Source of the DNA: Paraburkholderia phytofirmans PsJN
GTDB taxonomy: Bacteria > Pseudomonadota > Gammaproteobacteria > Burkholderiales > Burkholderiaceae
NCBI RefSeq assembly: GCF_000020125.1
Contig: NC_010681.1
Span: forward strand, 1,984,001 to 2,048,000
DNA length: 64,000 nucleotides
Direction of reading: 5' to 3'
Positions 46,241 to 55,187 of this stretch are shown piece after piece. The translations under genes and the position numbers were made by a program. Position 1 is the stretch's first letter. Each line of letters begins with the position of its first letter. The notes beneath the pieces are model-generated. The model did no database searches. It was not told the DNA's origin and saw only the letters and a program-made list of their open reading frames with translations.

Positions 46241-47530
46241 ATGTCCACACCCACGCCCCGCGCGCCGATGCTCGCCACCGCCGAAGCCCTGGCGACTCTG
46301 CTGAGCGCAGCGAGCCCGATTGCGGGCACCGAGTCGATCCCCACGCTGGCAGCGCTGAACCGCGTACTCGCGACCGACGTCACGTCGCCGCTCGACGTCC
46401 CGCCGATGAACACCAGCTCAATGGACGGCTACGCGATCCGCACGGCGGATCTGACGGCGCAGGGCAACAACCGTTTGCCGGTCTCGCAGCGCATTCCGGC
46501 AGGTCACGCGCCGGAGCCGCTGAAGCCCGGCACGGCCGCGCGCATTTTCACCGGCGCTACGGTGCCGCTTGGCGCGGACGCAATCGTGATGCAGGAGCAA
46601 ACCGAAGCCGCCGGCGCGGACGTCGCGATCCTGCACAGTCCGCAACCGGGCGAATGGATCACGGCGCAAGGCGCCGATATCCGCAGCGGTTCGGTCGTTC
46701 TTCCGGCGGGCACGCGGCTCACGCCGCAGGCGCTGGGACTGGCCGCCTCGGTCGGTTGTGCCGAACTCGTGGTGCGGCGGCGCGTCAAGGTGGCCGTGTT
46801 CTTCACCGGCGACGAGCTCACCATGCCCGGCGAGCCGCTGAAGCCGGGTGCGATCTACAACTCGAATCGTCTCACGCTGCGCGGCCTGCTGGAGAAGCTC
46901 GGTTGCGAGGTCAGCGACTACGGCATCGTCGCGGACAAGCTCGACGCGACCCGCGCGACGCTGCGCGAAGCGGCCGAGGCGCATGACCTGATCTTGACTT
47001 GTGGTGGTGTATCGGTGGGCGAGGAGGATCACGTGAAGCCGGCGGTGGAGGCGGAGGGGCGGCTCGCGATGTGGCAGATCGCGATGAAGCCGGGCAAGCC
47101 GCTCGCGTTCGGCGCGGTGCGGCGCGCGGCGCCGCGCGGTGAGACCGTGGCGGAGCCGTCGGCTTCGGCTTCAGCTCCGGGCGCGGCAGAAACCTTCTTT
47201 ATCGGTTTGCCGGGCAATCCCGTGTCCAGCTTCGCCACCTTCCTGCTGTTCGTGCGGCCGTTCATTCTGACTCTCGCCGGTGTGCAGGCCGTGGCGCCGC
47301 GCGCGCTGTCGCTGCGGGCGGACTTCACGCAGAGCAAGGCCGACCGCCGCAACGAATTCCTGCGCGCGCGGATCAACCCGGCCGGCGGCCTCGATCTGTT
47401 TCCGAATCAGAGTTCCGCTGTGTTGACGTCGACAGTGTGGGGCGACGGCCTGATCGACAATCCGCCAAATCACGCGATCAGCGCCGGCGAGACCGTGCGT
47501 TTCTTTCCTTTTTCCGAATTGCTGAACTGA
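46241..47530 (+). CDS. moeA: molybdopterin molybdenumtransferase
   Basis: A 429-residue MoeA that inserts molybdate into adenylylated molybdopterin. Domain motifs: PPMNTSSMDGYAIRTADL, IFTGATVPLGADAIVMQEQ, and the MoCF_biosynth domain with LTCGGVSVGEEDHVKPAVE and GLPGNPVSSFATFLLFVRP. An Ala/Pro-rich insertion at about 290-305 (AEPSASASAPGAAE) interrupts the domain just before the GLPGNP loop. First of moeA-moaD-moaE. Confidence 0.96.
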   Translation: MSTPTPRAPMLATAEALATLLSAASPIAGTESIPTLAALNRVLATDVTSPLDVPPMNTSSMDGYAIRTADLTAQGNNRLPVSQRIPAGHAPEPLKPGTAARIFTGATVPLGADAIVMQEQTEAAGADVAILHSPQPGEWITAQGADIRSGSVVLPAGTRLTPQALGLAASVGCAELVVRRRVKVAVFFTGDELTMPGEPLKPGAIYNSNRLTLRGLLEKLGCEVSDYGIVADKLDATRATLREAAEAHDLILTCGGVSVGEEDHVKPAVEAEGRLAMWQIAMKPGKPLAFGAVRRAAPRGETVAEPSASASAPGAAETFFIGLPGNPVSSFATFLLFVRPFILTLAGVQAVAPRALSLRADFTQSKADRRNEFLRARINPAGGLDLFPNQSSAVLTSTVWGDGLIDNPPNHAISAGETVRFFPFSELLN

Positions 47531-47560
47531 GCGAGGCCGGTAAGCACCGGCGGCATCCCG

Positions 47561-47818
47561 ATGAAGATTCAACTCCGATATTTTGCGAGCGTGCGTGAAG
47601 CGCTCGACCTGGCCGACGAAACCGTCGATCTGCCCGACGGCATCGCGACCGTCGGCGATGTGCGCGCCTGGCTGCGCGTGCGCGGCGGCATCTGGGCCGA
47701 CACGCTGGCCGAAGGCCGCGCGCTGCGCATGGCCTGCAACCACGTGATGACCGGCGCCGGCACTCGCGTCACCGAAGGCTGCGAAGTCGCGTTTTTCCCG
47801 CCGGTCACCGGCGGCTGA
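47561..47818 (+). CDS. moaD: molybdopterin synthase small subunit
   Basis: An 85-residue ubiquitin-fold sulfur carrier (MKIQLRYFASVREALDLADE) ending in the diagnostic Gly-Gly (PPVTGG), which becomes the thiocarboxylate used for dithiolene formation. It lies 30 bp after moeA and 58 bp before moaE. Confidence 0.96.
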   Translation: MKIQLRYFASVREALDLADETVDLPDGIATVGDVRAWLRVRGGIWADTLAEGRALRMACNHVMTGAGTRVTEGCEVAFFPPVTGG

Positions 47819-47876
47819 GCCGCCGCGCGACAACGCCACAACGCCACGGCGCCGCTTAACCATACAGGAGCCCTAG

Positions 47877-48353
47877 ATGCCCGTTCGCGTCCAGACGGAA
47901 GACTTCGACCTCACTGCCGAGGTCGCCGCGTTGCGCGCGCGCAATCCGAAGATCGGCGCGGTGGCCTGCTTTGTCGGCACCGTGCGCGATCTGAACGACG
48001 GCAACACGGTCGAGACGATGGAGCTCGAACACTATCCCGGCATGACGGAGAAGTCGCTGGAGGCGATCATCGTGAGCGCGCGCGAGCGTTGGCCGGGCAT
48101 CGAGGTGTCGATCGTGCATCGGGTCGGCAAGCTCTATCCGCTCGACCAGATCGTGATGGTGGCGACCACGGCTGCGCATCGCGGGGAAGCCTTCGTATCG
48201 TGCGAATTCGTGATGGATTATCTGAAGACCCAGGCGCCGTTCTGGAAGAAAGAGAAGACCGAGGCCGGCGAGCGCTGGGTCGATGCCCGCGTCACCGACG
48301 ACGCGGCGCTCGCCCGTTGGGGCATCAAGTCAGGCAATCGGACCGAAGGATAG
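47877..48353 (+). CDS. moaE: molybdopterin synthase large subunit
   Basis: A 158-residue MoaE converting precursor Z to molybdopterin together with MoaD. ACFVGTVRDLNDGNTVETMELEHYPGM, HRVGKLYPLDQIVMVATTAAHR and APFWKKEKTEAGERWVDA (catalytic lysines) match the family. An AGGAG-type ribosome site precedes the ATG. Last gene of the molybdopterin cluster. Confidence 0.97.
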   Translation: MPVRVQTEDFDLTAEVAALRARNPKIGAVACFVGTVRDLNDGNTVETMELEHYPGMTEKSLEAIIVSARERWPGIEVSIVHRVGKLYPLDQIVMVATTAAHRGEAFVSCEFVMDYLKTQAPFWKKEKTEAGERWVDARVTDDAALARWGIKSGNRTEG

Positions 48354-48514
48354 GGCGCGCGTTTGGGCGTGGCGATCTGCGGGCCAGAAAAAGCGTCTTG
48401 GCGAGTCTCACACGCCGGTCTGAAACGCTTTTAAGGCTGTCGATGCTTGCTCTAGGGTTCACGCCGTGCCGTCGTAGCGGTTCAAAGCAGTCCATCAGCC
48501 AGAACCGGGCTGTC

Positions 48515-49057
48515 TCACTCGTCCCGCGCCCGGCCGACGATCCGCGTCGGAAACGGTTCGCCGGGCGGCCGCGCCGCGTGGCCATCCTCACCGTCGCGCG
48601 GACGCCGCTTCGGCGCGACGCGGTCCAGCAACGCCTTTTGTTCCTCCGGGATCTTGTAGTCCCAGCCGAAACGGCTCAGTTGCAGACTCTGCGCGATACG
48701 CAGCGCCGGCTCCATGAAGCGGACCGCCGCAGCCGGCTGATAACGCGATTCGACCGTATCCAGAAACAGATACAGCCAGCGGCTGAAGTGCTGCGGCTCG
48801 ATGCCCTCGAGCGGCTGGTGCGCCTGCTGCACGTTGCCTCGGTATTGCTTTGCGCCGAGCACGAGGCTGCCCCAGAAGGTGCACATCTTGGGCAGGTGAT
48901 CGTCCCAGCGGCCCGCCAGCGTCGCCTCGAAGACCGGGCCAAGCAACGTATCGGCACGCACGCGGTCGTAGAAGCCGTAGACGAGGTCGCGGATATTCGC
49001 CTCAGTGGGCTCGGCGGCGCGCTTGACCACCGGCGCGGCAGGGAAGGACGGGTTCAT
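48515..49057 (-). CDS. group III truncated haemoglobin
   Basis: A 180-residue protein with a trHb III globin core over about residues 18-140. Tyr30 in LVYGFYDRVRAD is the B10 position, WDDHLPKMCTFWGSLVL is the E-helix region, and His80 in NVQQAHQPLEGI is the probable proximal haem ligand. A basic Arg/Pro-rich tail of about 35 residues follows the globin fold. The ATG at 49057 is the first start consistent with the family. It is divergent from an NsrR-type regulator, which points to NO or nitrosative stress (inference). Confidence 0.92.
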   Translation of the reverse strand: MNPSFPAAPVVKRAAEPTEANIRDLVYGFYDRVRADTLLGPVFEATLAGRWDDHLPKMCTFWGSLVLGAKQYRGNVQQAHQPLEGIEPQHFSRWLYLFLDTVESRYQPAAAVRFMEPALRIAQSLQLSRFGWDYKIPEEQKALLDRVAPKRRPRDGEDGHAARPPGEPFPTRIVGRARDE

Positions 49058-49359
49058 GCAGATTCCAAAAATGCAGCGATTTATCGCGTATCGCCACATG
49101 GTGCCACGCAGCGTCGGAAATGGCCTCAAATTGAGCCCGAACGTGCGGAAGTAGGATGCGAATACCCCGCTTTTCGTAAGAATGCCCCAGGCAGGAAACG
49201 TTACCATTACTGCGATTCACGCACTCCGCCTGTCTGCGCAGAACTGGAAAATATGCGTAGCGCCTGCATCTTAGGGCGAACCGACGGCCCACGGCAACCC
49301 TTGCATCGACGCGGTTATCTCCCGGATCGCGGCTTGCGCTCATTGCAATACCTGCACTC
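49058..49359. promoter_or_regulatory. divergent control region truncated haemoglobin / Rrf2 regulator
   Basis: 302 bp. Possible half-sites of the NsrR type are TGCATCTT (49266-49273) and AAAAATGCAGCGATTTAT near the haemoglobin ATG, but neither forms a full 11-1-11 palindrome, so they are only candidates. Confidence 0.4.
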
Positions 49360-49860
49360 ATGAGACTGACCGACTATACGGATTACTCACTACGCGTCCT
49401 GCTCTACCTCGCTGTTAGAGGCGGCGGGTTGTCGACGATCCAGGACATTTCGGACGCGTACGGCATTTCCAAGAACCACTTGATGAAGGTCGTGCAGCAG
49501 CTCGGCGAACTCGGCTGGGTCGAAACCGTGCGCGGCCGCAACGGCGGCCTGCGGCTCGCGGAGCAGACGAATGCGCTGACTGTCGGCGAAATCGTGCGCG
49601 CGACGGAAAGCGACTTTGCGCTGGTGGGTTGCTTTCCGGACCAGCACGGCGAGCGCCGAGGCTGCGTCATTACGGCGCAATGCCGTCTGCGAGGCGCGCT
49701 CGAAGCGGCGCGCAATGCCTTTCTCACCGAGCTCGACCGTCATACTATTGGCGAGGTGGCGCAGCCGCACGGCCCGCTCGCCGCGCTGCTCGGCTTGAGC
49801 CAGGTGATTCCGATCACGCCGGTCGCGAACACTAGCGACGGCTCGACGTCCGCCGCATGA
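49360..49860 (+). CDS. nsrR: Rrf2-family regulator, NsrR-type
   Basis: A 166-residue Rrf2 regulator. MRLTDYTDYSLRVLLYLAVR and GISKNHLMKVVQQLGELGW form the winged helix typical of NsrR. Three cysteines that would hold an Fe-S cluster are Cys91, Cys102 and Cys108 (C-x10-C-x5-C); the first gap is wider than in E. coli NsrR (Cys91, Cys96, Cys102). NsrR senses nitric oxide and represses NO-detoxifying genes, which fits the divergent truncated haemoglobin gene. The Ser/Thr-rich C-terminus is variable. Confidence 0.87.
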   Translation: MRLTDYTDYSLRVLLYLAVRGGGLSTIQDISDAYGISKNHLMKVVQQLGELGWVETVRGRNGGLRLAEQTNALTVGEIVRATESDFALVGCFPDQHGERRGCVITAQCRLRGALEAARNAFLTELDRHTIGEVAQPHGPLAALLGLSQVIPITPVANTSDGSTSAA

Positions 49861-49921
49861 ATGCGCCGGGCATTTCTCGCGCGTCAAATGTTAAATAGTT
49901 GTTGCTTGAGGCAAAAAAACG

Positions 49922-49949
49922 CTTGAAACCTGGATAAAACGCCTCATTT
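49922..49949 (+). promoter_or_regulatory. sigma-32 (RpoH)-type promoter of clpB
   Basis: CTTGAAA (49922-49928), 13-bp spacer, CCTCATTT (49942-49949), close to the heat-shock consensus CTTGAAA / CCCCATNT. Expected start near 49957, 22 nt before the ATG, with GGAGG at about 49967 as ribosome site. Confidence 0.8.
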
Positions 49950-49978
49950 TGGTGGTAATCGAAATTGGAGGTCTCTTG

Positions 49979-52576
49979 ATGAGAATCGACAAACTCACCA
50001 CTAAATTCCAGGAAGCACTGGCCGATGCCCAGAGTCTGGCCGTCGGCCACGACAATCAATATATCGAACCGGTTCACGTCCTGTCGGCGCTCGTCGCTCA
50101 ACACGACGGCTCGGCGCGCTCGCTGCTCTCGCGTGCCGGCGTGCATGTGCAGGCGCTGCAAACGGCGCTTGGCGACGCCATCACGCGTCTGCCACAAGTG
50201 CAGGGCACGGACGGCAACGTGCAGATCGGCCGCGAGCTGACCGGTCTGCTGAACCAGGCCGACAAGGAAGCACAAAAACTCAACGACACGTTCATTGCGA
50301 GCGAGATGTTCCTGCTCGCGGTCGCGGACGATAAAGGCGAGGCCGGCCGTCTCGCGCGTCAGCACGGCTTGTCGCGCAAGTCGCTGGAAAGCGCGATCGT
50401 CGCGGTGCGCGGCGGCTCGCAAGTGCACAGCCAGGACGCCGAAAGCCAGCGTGAAGCGCTGAAGAAATACACCGTGGATCTGACCGAGCGCGCGCGGGCC
50501 GGCAAGCTCGATCCGGTGATCGGCCGCGACGACGAAATCCGTCGTTCGATCCAGATCCTGCAACGCCGCACCAAAAACAATCCGGTGCTGATCGGCGAAC
50601 CGGGCGTGGGCAAGACCGCGATCGTCGAAGGTCTGGCGCAGCGGATCGTCAACGGCGAAGTGCCGGAAACGCTCAAGGGCAAGCGCGTGCTGTCGCTCGA
50701 TATGGCGGCTTTGCTGGCCGGCGCCAAATATCGCGGCGAGTTCGAAGAGCGTCTGAAGGCCGTGCTGAGCGACATCGCGAAAGACGAAGGGCAGACCATC
50801 GTCTTCATCGACGAAATTCACACCATGGTCGGCGCGGGCAAGGCCGAAGGCGCGATGGATGCGGGCAACATGCTCAAGCCGGCGCTCTCGCGCGGCGAGC
50901 TGCATTGCGTCGGCGCGACCACGCTCGATGAATATCGCAAGTACATCGAAAAGGATGCCGCGCTCGAACGCCGCTTCCAGAAGGTGCTGGTCGACGAGCC
51001 GACGGTGGAAGCGACCATCGCGATTCTGCGCGGCTTGCAGGAAAAGTACGAGCTGCATCACGGCGTGGATATCACCGACCCGGCGATCGTCGCGGCGGCG
51101 GAACTGTCGCATCGCTACATCACGGACCGCTTCCTGCCGGACAAGGCGATCGACCTGATCGACGAAGCCGCTTCGAAGATCAAGATGGAAATCGACTCGA
51201 AGCCGGAAGAGATGGACCGGCTCGACCGCCGTTTGATCCAGTTGAAGATCGAGCGCGAAGCCGTCAAGAAGGAAAAAGACGAAGCGTCGCAAAAGCGTCT
51301 GCAGTTGATCGAGGAAGAAATCGAGCGGCTGAATCGCGAATATTCGGACCTCGAAGAAATCTGGACCGCGGAAAAAGCCGCGGTGCAGGGCAGCGCGCAA
51401 CTGAAGGAAGAGATCGAAAAGACGCGAGCGGAAATCACGCGCCTGCAACGTGAAGGCAAGCTGGAGAAGGTTGCCGAGTTGCAGTACGGCAAGCTGCCGG
51501 GTCTCGAAGCGCAGTTGAAGGAAGTGACCAAGGCCGAGGCCAGCGAGCAGAACAATCCGACGCGTCCGCGCCTGTTGCGTACACAGGTCGGTGCGGAGGA
51601 AATCGCTGAAGTCGTGTCGCGTTCCACCGGCATTCCGGTGTCGCGCATGATGCAGGGCGAGCGCGAAAAGCTGCTGCAGATCGAAGAGAAGCTGCACGCG
51701 CGCGTGGTCGGCCAGGACGAGGCGATCAGTGCGGTGGCCGACGCGATCCGCCGTTCGCGCGCGGGTCTGTCGGATCCGAACCGGCCGTATGGTTCGTTCC
51801 TGTTCCTCGGTCCGACCGGAGTGGGCAAGACGGAGTTGTGCAAGGCCCTGGCGTCGTTCCTGTTCGATTCGGAAGATCATCTGATCCGTATCGATATGAG
51901 CGAATTCATGGAGAAGCACAGCGTCGCGCGCCTGATCGGTGCGCCGCCGGGATACGTCGGCTATGAAGAGGGCGGTTATCTGACGGAAGCCGTGCGTCGC
52001 AAGCCGTATAGCGTGATCCTGCTCGACGAAATCGAGAAGGCGCATCCGGACGTGTTCAACGTGCTGCTGCAAGTGCTCGACGACGGCCGCATGACCGATG
52101 GACAGGGCCGTACCGTGGACTTCAAGAACACGGTGATCGTGATGACGTCGAACCTCGGTTCGCAAGTGATCCAGTCGATGGTCGGCGAGCCGCAGGAAGC
52201 GGTGAAGGACGCGGTCTGGGAAGAAGTGAAACTGCACTTCCGGCCCGAGTTCCTGAACCGGATCGACGACGTCGTGGTGTTCCATGCACTCGACCGCTCG
52301 AACATCCAGTCGATCGCGCGGATCCAGTTGCAGCGTCTGCACGAGCGGCTCGCCAAGCTCGACATGCAACTGGTGGTGTCGGATTCGGCGCTCGAGCATG
52401 TGGGCAAGGTCGGCTACGATCCGCTGTTCGGCGCGCGGCCGTTGAAGCGCGCGATCCAGCAGGAGATCGAGAACCCGGTCGCCAAGCTGATCCTGGCCGG
52501 CAAGTTCGGTCCGAAGGATGTGATTCCGGTCGAAGTGGAAGACGGCAAACTGGTGTTCGAACGCGTCGTGCATTAA
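49979..52576 (+). CDS. clpB: ClpB disaggregase
   Basis: An 865-residue AAA+ disaggregase. N domain ([20 protein letters not shown]) up to about 145; NBD1 with Walker A GEPGVGKT near 206 and Walker [12 protein letters not shown]; the coiled-coil M domain at about 400-530 ([19 protein letters not shown]); NBD2 with [15 protein letters not shown] near 605 and [16 protein letters not shown]. Works with DnaK/DnaJ/GrpE to resolve aggregates. An internal M149-type start for the short ClpB form may exist but was not examined. A sigma-32 promoter precedes it. Confidence 0.98.
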   Translation: MRIDKLTTKFQEALADAQSLAVGHDNQYIEPVHVLSALVAQHDGSARSLLSRAGVHVQALQTALGDAITRLPQVQGTDGNVQIGRELTGLLNQADKEAQKLNDTFIASEMFLLAVADDKGEAGRLARQHGLSRKSLESAIVAVRGGSQVHSQDAESQREALKKYTVDLTERARAGKLDPVIGRDDEIRRSIQILQRRTKNNPVLIGEPGVGKTAIVEGLAQRIVNGEVPETLKGKRVLSLDMAALLAGAKYRGEFEERLKAVLSDIAKDEGQTIVFIDEIHTMVGAGKAEGAMDAGNMLKPALSRGELHCVGATTLDEYRKYIEKDAALERRFQKVLVDEPTVEATIAILRGLQEKYELHHGVDITDPAIVAAAELSHRYITDRFLPDKAIDLIDEAASKIKMEIDSKPEEMDRLDRRLIQLKIEREAVKKEKDEASQKRLQLIEEEIERLNREYSDLEEIWTAEKAAVQGSAQLKEEIEKTRAEITRLQREGKLEKVAELQYGKLPGLEAQLKEVTKAEASEQNNPTRPRLLRTQVGAEEIAEVVSRSTGIPVSRMMQGEREKLLQIEEKLHARVVGQDEAISAVADAIRRSRAGLSDPNRPYGSFLFLGPTGVGKTELCKALASFLFDSEDHLIRIDMSEFMEKHSVARLIGAPPGYVGYEEGGYLTEAVRRKPYSVILLDEIEKAHPDVFNVLLQVLDDGRMTDGQGRTVDFKNTVIVMTSNLGSQVIQSMVGEPQEAVKDAVWEEVKLHFRPEFLNRIDDVVVFHALDRSNIQSIARIQLQRLHERLAKLDMQLVVSDSALEHVGKVGYDPLFGARPLKRAIQQEIENPVAKLILAGKFGPKDVIPVEVEDGKLVFERVVH

Positions 52577-52600
52577 GCGGATCGCGTTCTTCTTCGAAGG

Positions 52601-52629
52601 CAGGAACGGCGGCAGTCGAGCCGTTCCTG
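52601..52629 (+). terminator. first of two tandem hairpins after clpB
   Basis: 10-bp perfect stem CAGGAACGGC/GCCGTTCCTG (52601-52610 with 52620-52629, 9-nt loop), no T-tract, 24 nt after the clpB stop. Confidence 0.55.
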
Positions 52630-52636
52630 GCGAGGT

Positions 52637-52675
52637 AAAAAAACGGCAACGAAGGCGACTTCGTTGCCGTTTTTT
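52637..52675. terminator. bidirectional intrinsic terminator clpB / yidB-like
   Basis: Stem of about 17 bp including A/T flanks (52637-52653 with 52659-52675) with six T after the GC part in either direction. It serves converging clpB and the YidB-like gene. Confidence 0.92.
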
Positions 52676-52721
52676 CTTGCCCGTCCCGATTACGCGAAAA
52701 CGGGCAGGCGAGGCCGCTTTG

Positions 52722-53150
52722 TTACGCGTTGCCCTTGCCGAACAGTGCCGACAAACCGCCGAGCGCGCCGAGCACGGTGGTGGCGTTCAGCTTACCCTCA
52801 GCCGGCACTTCGCCTTCCGGCGTGGCCGCGTTGACGACGTGCGGCAGAATCTGCGAGAGCAGGCCCGTGACCTCGTCCGGTTGCACGCCGGCTTTCGCCG
52901 CGAGGTTGGTCACGGTTTCCGAGCCGAGTACGCTGTGCAGCGCGTCGGCCGCGATCGGCTGATTCTCTCCGTTGCTGACCCACGAGGTCACCACGTCGCC
53001 GAGGCCTTTTTCCTTGAAGCGTTCGATCAGGCCGTTCAGGCCGCCCGGCTGGCTATTGACGAATTCGAGTGCGGCCGAAACCAGGGCTTGCTGGCCACCG
53101 CCTTCAGGGGATTTGCCAACCAGGGAACCGAGTGTGTCGAGTAGGCTCAT
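52722..53150 (-). CDS. YidB/DUF937 family protein
   Basis: A 142-residue soluble, mostly helical protein (MSLLDTLGSLVGKSPEGGGQ; LEFVNSQPGGLNGLIERFKE; SWVSNGENQPIAADALHSVL; GLLSQILPHVVNAATPEGEVP), which matches the YidB/DUF937 family throughout. The family has no established function. AGAGAGACC on the minus strand precedes the ATG. It is encoded alone, between the clpB terminator and the HhH protein gene. Confidence 0.88.
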   Translation of the reverse strand: MSLLDTLGSLVGKSPEGGGQQALVSAALEFVNSQPGGLNGLIERFKEKGLGDVVTSWVSNGENQPIAADALHSVLGSETVTNLAAKAGVQPDEVTGLLSQILPHVVNAATPEGEVPAEGKLNATTVLGALGGLSALFGKGNA

Positions 53151-53369
53151 GACGGTCTCTCTTGAATGCCGACACGTGCTTGACGGGTCAGCGGGTAAAA
53201 ACGCCGCGCGGTTGCGCGGCGCCGTGGAAGGAAGGCGGGCGGCGGCGCGACGGCGCCGATGGGTGCATTCGCGTGGGCATCACGCGGGTATCACCTGGAC
53301 CGTAGCGCTGCCGGCGCTCAATCCTGTTTCGTACTCCGTTTCATTCTGTCCGGTCCTCGTTGCGTACTG

Positions 53370-53960
53370 TCAGGCACCGCCCGAAGCCGCCGCAGCCGAT
53401 GCGGCCTTGCTCTTTTTCGCTTTCTTCTTCGAAGCCTTGCTGTCGGAGGCGCTAGCCGGCGCCGCTGCAGTCGTCGCGGCCGGAGCGGACGCCGCCGCCG
53501 CGTCGGATGCCGCAGCCTTGCTCTTCTTCTTCGACTTCGACGCCTTCGCGCCGGAAGCGTCCGACGGCGCGGCCGGCGTCGTGTTCGCAGCCGTGGTCGG
53601 CGCCGCCGTAGGTGCGGCAGGCGCCGGTGCTGCCTTGGTGCTGGCTGAACTGGTCGGCTTCGTGGCGGGTTTGGCGCCACTCGGCGGCGTGGACGAGCCG
53701 TTGATCGTCAGGCCGGCCGCCTCGAGGTTGGTTACCGACTTGGTGCCGATGCCCTTGACGCGCGTGGCGAGATCGTCGGCGTCCTTGAATGGGCCATTCT
53801 TGGTGCGTTCGTCGATGATCGCTTTCGCATGCACCGGGCCGATACCCTTGACCGATTCGAGCGCCGCCTGGTCGGCGGAATTCACTTCGACGGCCGCCGC
53901 AAATCCGGCCGACAGCGACAAAGCCAAAGCAAGGCAAAGCATTAGAAGCTTCTTCAGCAT
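53370..53960 (-). CDS. secreted helix-hairpin-helix (ComEA-like) protein with histone H1-like tail
   Basis: A 196-residue protein. A signal peptide occupies about 1-24 (MLKKLLMLCLALALSLSAGF). Two HhH motifs follow at about 26-86: VEVNSADQAALESVKGIGPV and DLATRVKGIGTKSVTNLEAA, the ComEA DNA-binding unit. From about 90 to the end the sequence is Ala/Ser/Thr/Pro-rich with two basic clusters (SKSKKKSKAAA near 141 and SKASKKKAKKSKAA near 174) resembling histone H1 tails. DNA binding outside the cytoplasm is likely, for example in DNA uptake. The ATG at 53960 is chosen because the signal peptide begins there. Confidence 0.87.
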   Translation of the reverse strand: MLKKLLMLCLALALSLSAGFAAAVEVNSADQAALESVKGIGPVHAKAIIDERTKNGPFKDADDLATRVKGIGTKSVTNLEAAGLTINGSSTPPSGAKPATKPTSSASTKAAPAPAAPTAAPTTAANTTPAAPSDASGAKASKSKKKSKAAASDAAAASAPAATTAAAPASASDSKASKKKAKKSKAASAAAASGGA

Positions 53961-54282
53961 GGCAAGCACTCCATTGTGGGCAAAAAAGTTAGCCGCGAAG
54001 GGACGACCCGTACACAACCCGGACGATAGCATCCTGTCAGCTTTCACTGCGCTTAAGCATAGAACAAATTGCGCGCCCTTATTTGCCGACGCGGACGATT
54101 TATACCGATCGATTCATGACAAGTAAATCAGTGTGAACAAGATTTAAACCTTTTGCCTCGTTATTAGGCTGATATGAGTTTATCGATCAAATCCATGTGC
54201 CATAAAAAATGACAACGCAGACAAATGACAGCAAGACGCGCTTGACTTAGAGTGCACTCGAAGTCCTAACCTGAGTTCCGTC
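53961..54282. other. intergenic region, AT-richer patch
   Basis: 322 bp between divergent HhH and MerR genes. From about 54100 to 54240 the sequence is visibly poorer in G+C than the rest of the window. Its 3' end holds the MerR-type promoter (54242-54272). Confidence 0.55.
54242..54272 (+). promoter_or_regulatory. MerR-type promoter with dyad in a 19-bp spacer
   Basis: -35 TTGACT (54242-54247), 19-bp spacer, -10 TAACCT (54267-54272). An 18-bp dyad CTTAGAGTGCACTCGAAG (54246-54263) with one mismatch fills the spacer, as expected for a MerR-family operator. The start codon follows 10 nt after the -10 box, so the leader is very short. Confidence 0.72.
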
Positions 54283-54777
54283 ATGTCGAATATCTCGAAA
54301 GCACTCACCATCGGGCAGGTCGCTGAAACGATCGGCGTCTCGACGCATACGCTGCGGTATTACGAGCAGGCCGGGCTGATTCGCGAGGTCGGCCGCACGC
54401 AGGCAGGGCATCGGCTGTATTCGCCGGCCGATCTCGACTGGCTGCGCTTCGTGATGCGCCTGAAGGCGACTGGCATGCCGATCGCCGGCATGCAGGCGTT
54501 CGCGGCGTTGCGCGCGCAAGGCCAGCCGACCATGGGCGCGCGCCGCGACCTGCTGGTGGCGCATCGGGATGCGGTTTTGGCGCGGATCGCGGAGTTGCAG
54601 AGCAACCTCGGCGCGATCGTCGACAAGATCGCGTACTACGAAGCGGCCGGGCGCGCGCCCGCCGCCGAACATTCGCCACGACAGACCGACGAAACCCACG
54701 CGCATTCACATTCGGAAGAGGACTCACCATGGACCACGCACACAACGACCGCTACACCCGAGGCTGGGAAAAACTGA
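54283..54777 (+). CDS. MerR-family transcriptional regulator
   Basis: A 164-residue MerR regulator. The HTH ALTIGQVAETIGVSTHTLRY with YYEQAGLIREVGRTQAGHRL is at the N-terminus, then a dimerisation helix and a C-terminal His-rich end (ETHAHSHSEED). No Cys-rich metal site is visible, so the likely inducer is an organic or redox-related compound. The last 49 bp overlap the next gene in another frame. It probably controls its own promoter and the decarboxylase-family gene. Confidence 0.9.
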   Translation: MSNISKALTIGQVAETIGVSTHTLRYYEQAGLIREVGRTQAGHRLYSPADLDWLRFVMRLKATGMPIAGMQAFAALRAQGQPTMGARRDLLVAHRDAVLARIAELQSNLGAIVDKIAYYEAAGRAPAAEHSPRQTDETHAHSHSEEDSPWTTHTTTATPEAGKN

Positions 54778-55187
54778 AGCAGATCGACGGCTCGACCGGA
54801 GAGCAGGTGATCGCCGCGCTCGCGCCGATCGCGCCGGATTTCGGACGTCTACTGATCGAATTCGGCTTCGGCGATATTTACAGCCGGCCGCAGCTCGATC
54901 TGCGTGCGCGTGAGATTGCCACGATCGCGTCGCTCGCCACGCTCGGTTGCGCGCAGCTGCAGTTGAAGGTGCATATCGAGGCGGCGTTGAACGTCGGCTG
55001 CACGCGCGAGGAGATCGTCGAGGTGTTCATGCAGATGGCGCTCTATGCGGGCTTTCCAGCGGCGCTGAATGCGTTGTTTGCCGCGCGCGAGATTTTTGAG
55101 CGCCGTGATCAGGCGGGGAATGACGTGCAAGCGGCGAGTGCGACGCGGGTGGTGGAGGAAGAGGTGCACGCGGCCGCGGGTCGATAG
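54729..55187 (+). CDS. carboxymuconolactone decarboxylase family protein
   Basis: A 152-residue AhpD-fold protein (DLRAREIATIASLATLGCAQ; LKVHIEAALNVGCTREEIVE). Glu62, Cys74 and His82 are placed as in the CMD family; there is a single Cys in the motif, not the AhpD CxxC pair. It is co-transcribed with and overlaps the MerR regulator gene, the usual pairing in proteobacteria. Substrate not inferable; the family includes decarboxylases and reducing or detoxifying proteins. Confidence 0.9.
   Translation: MDHAHNDRYTRGWEKLKQIDGSTGEQVIAALAPIAPDFGRLLIEFGFGDIYSRPQLDLRAREIATIASLATLGCAQLQLKVHIEAALNVGCTREEIVEVFMQMALYAGFPAALNALFAAREIFERRDQAGNDVQAASATRVVEEEVHAAAGR

Noticed and set aside
49246..49275. Candidate NsrR binding site upstream of the truncated haemoglobin gene
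   Set aside because: Only one half-site (TGCATCTT) matches; the second half is too diverged to call an operator.
49832..52573. 913-codon minus-strand frame antisense to clpB
   Set aside because: Very long but entirely antisense to a perfect clpB; its length follows from codon bias of the real gene.
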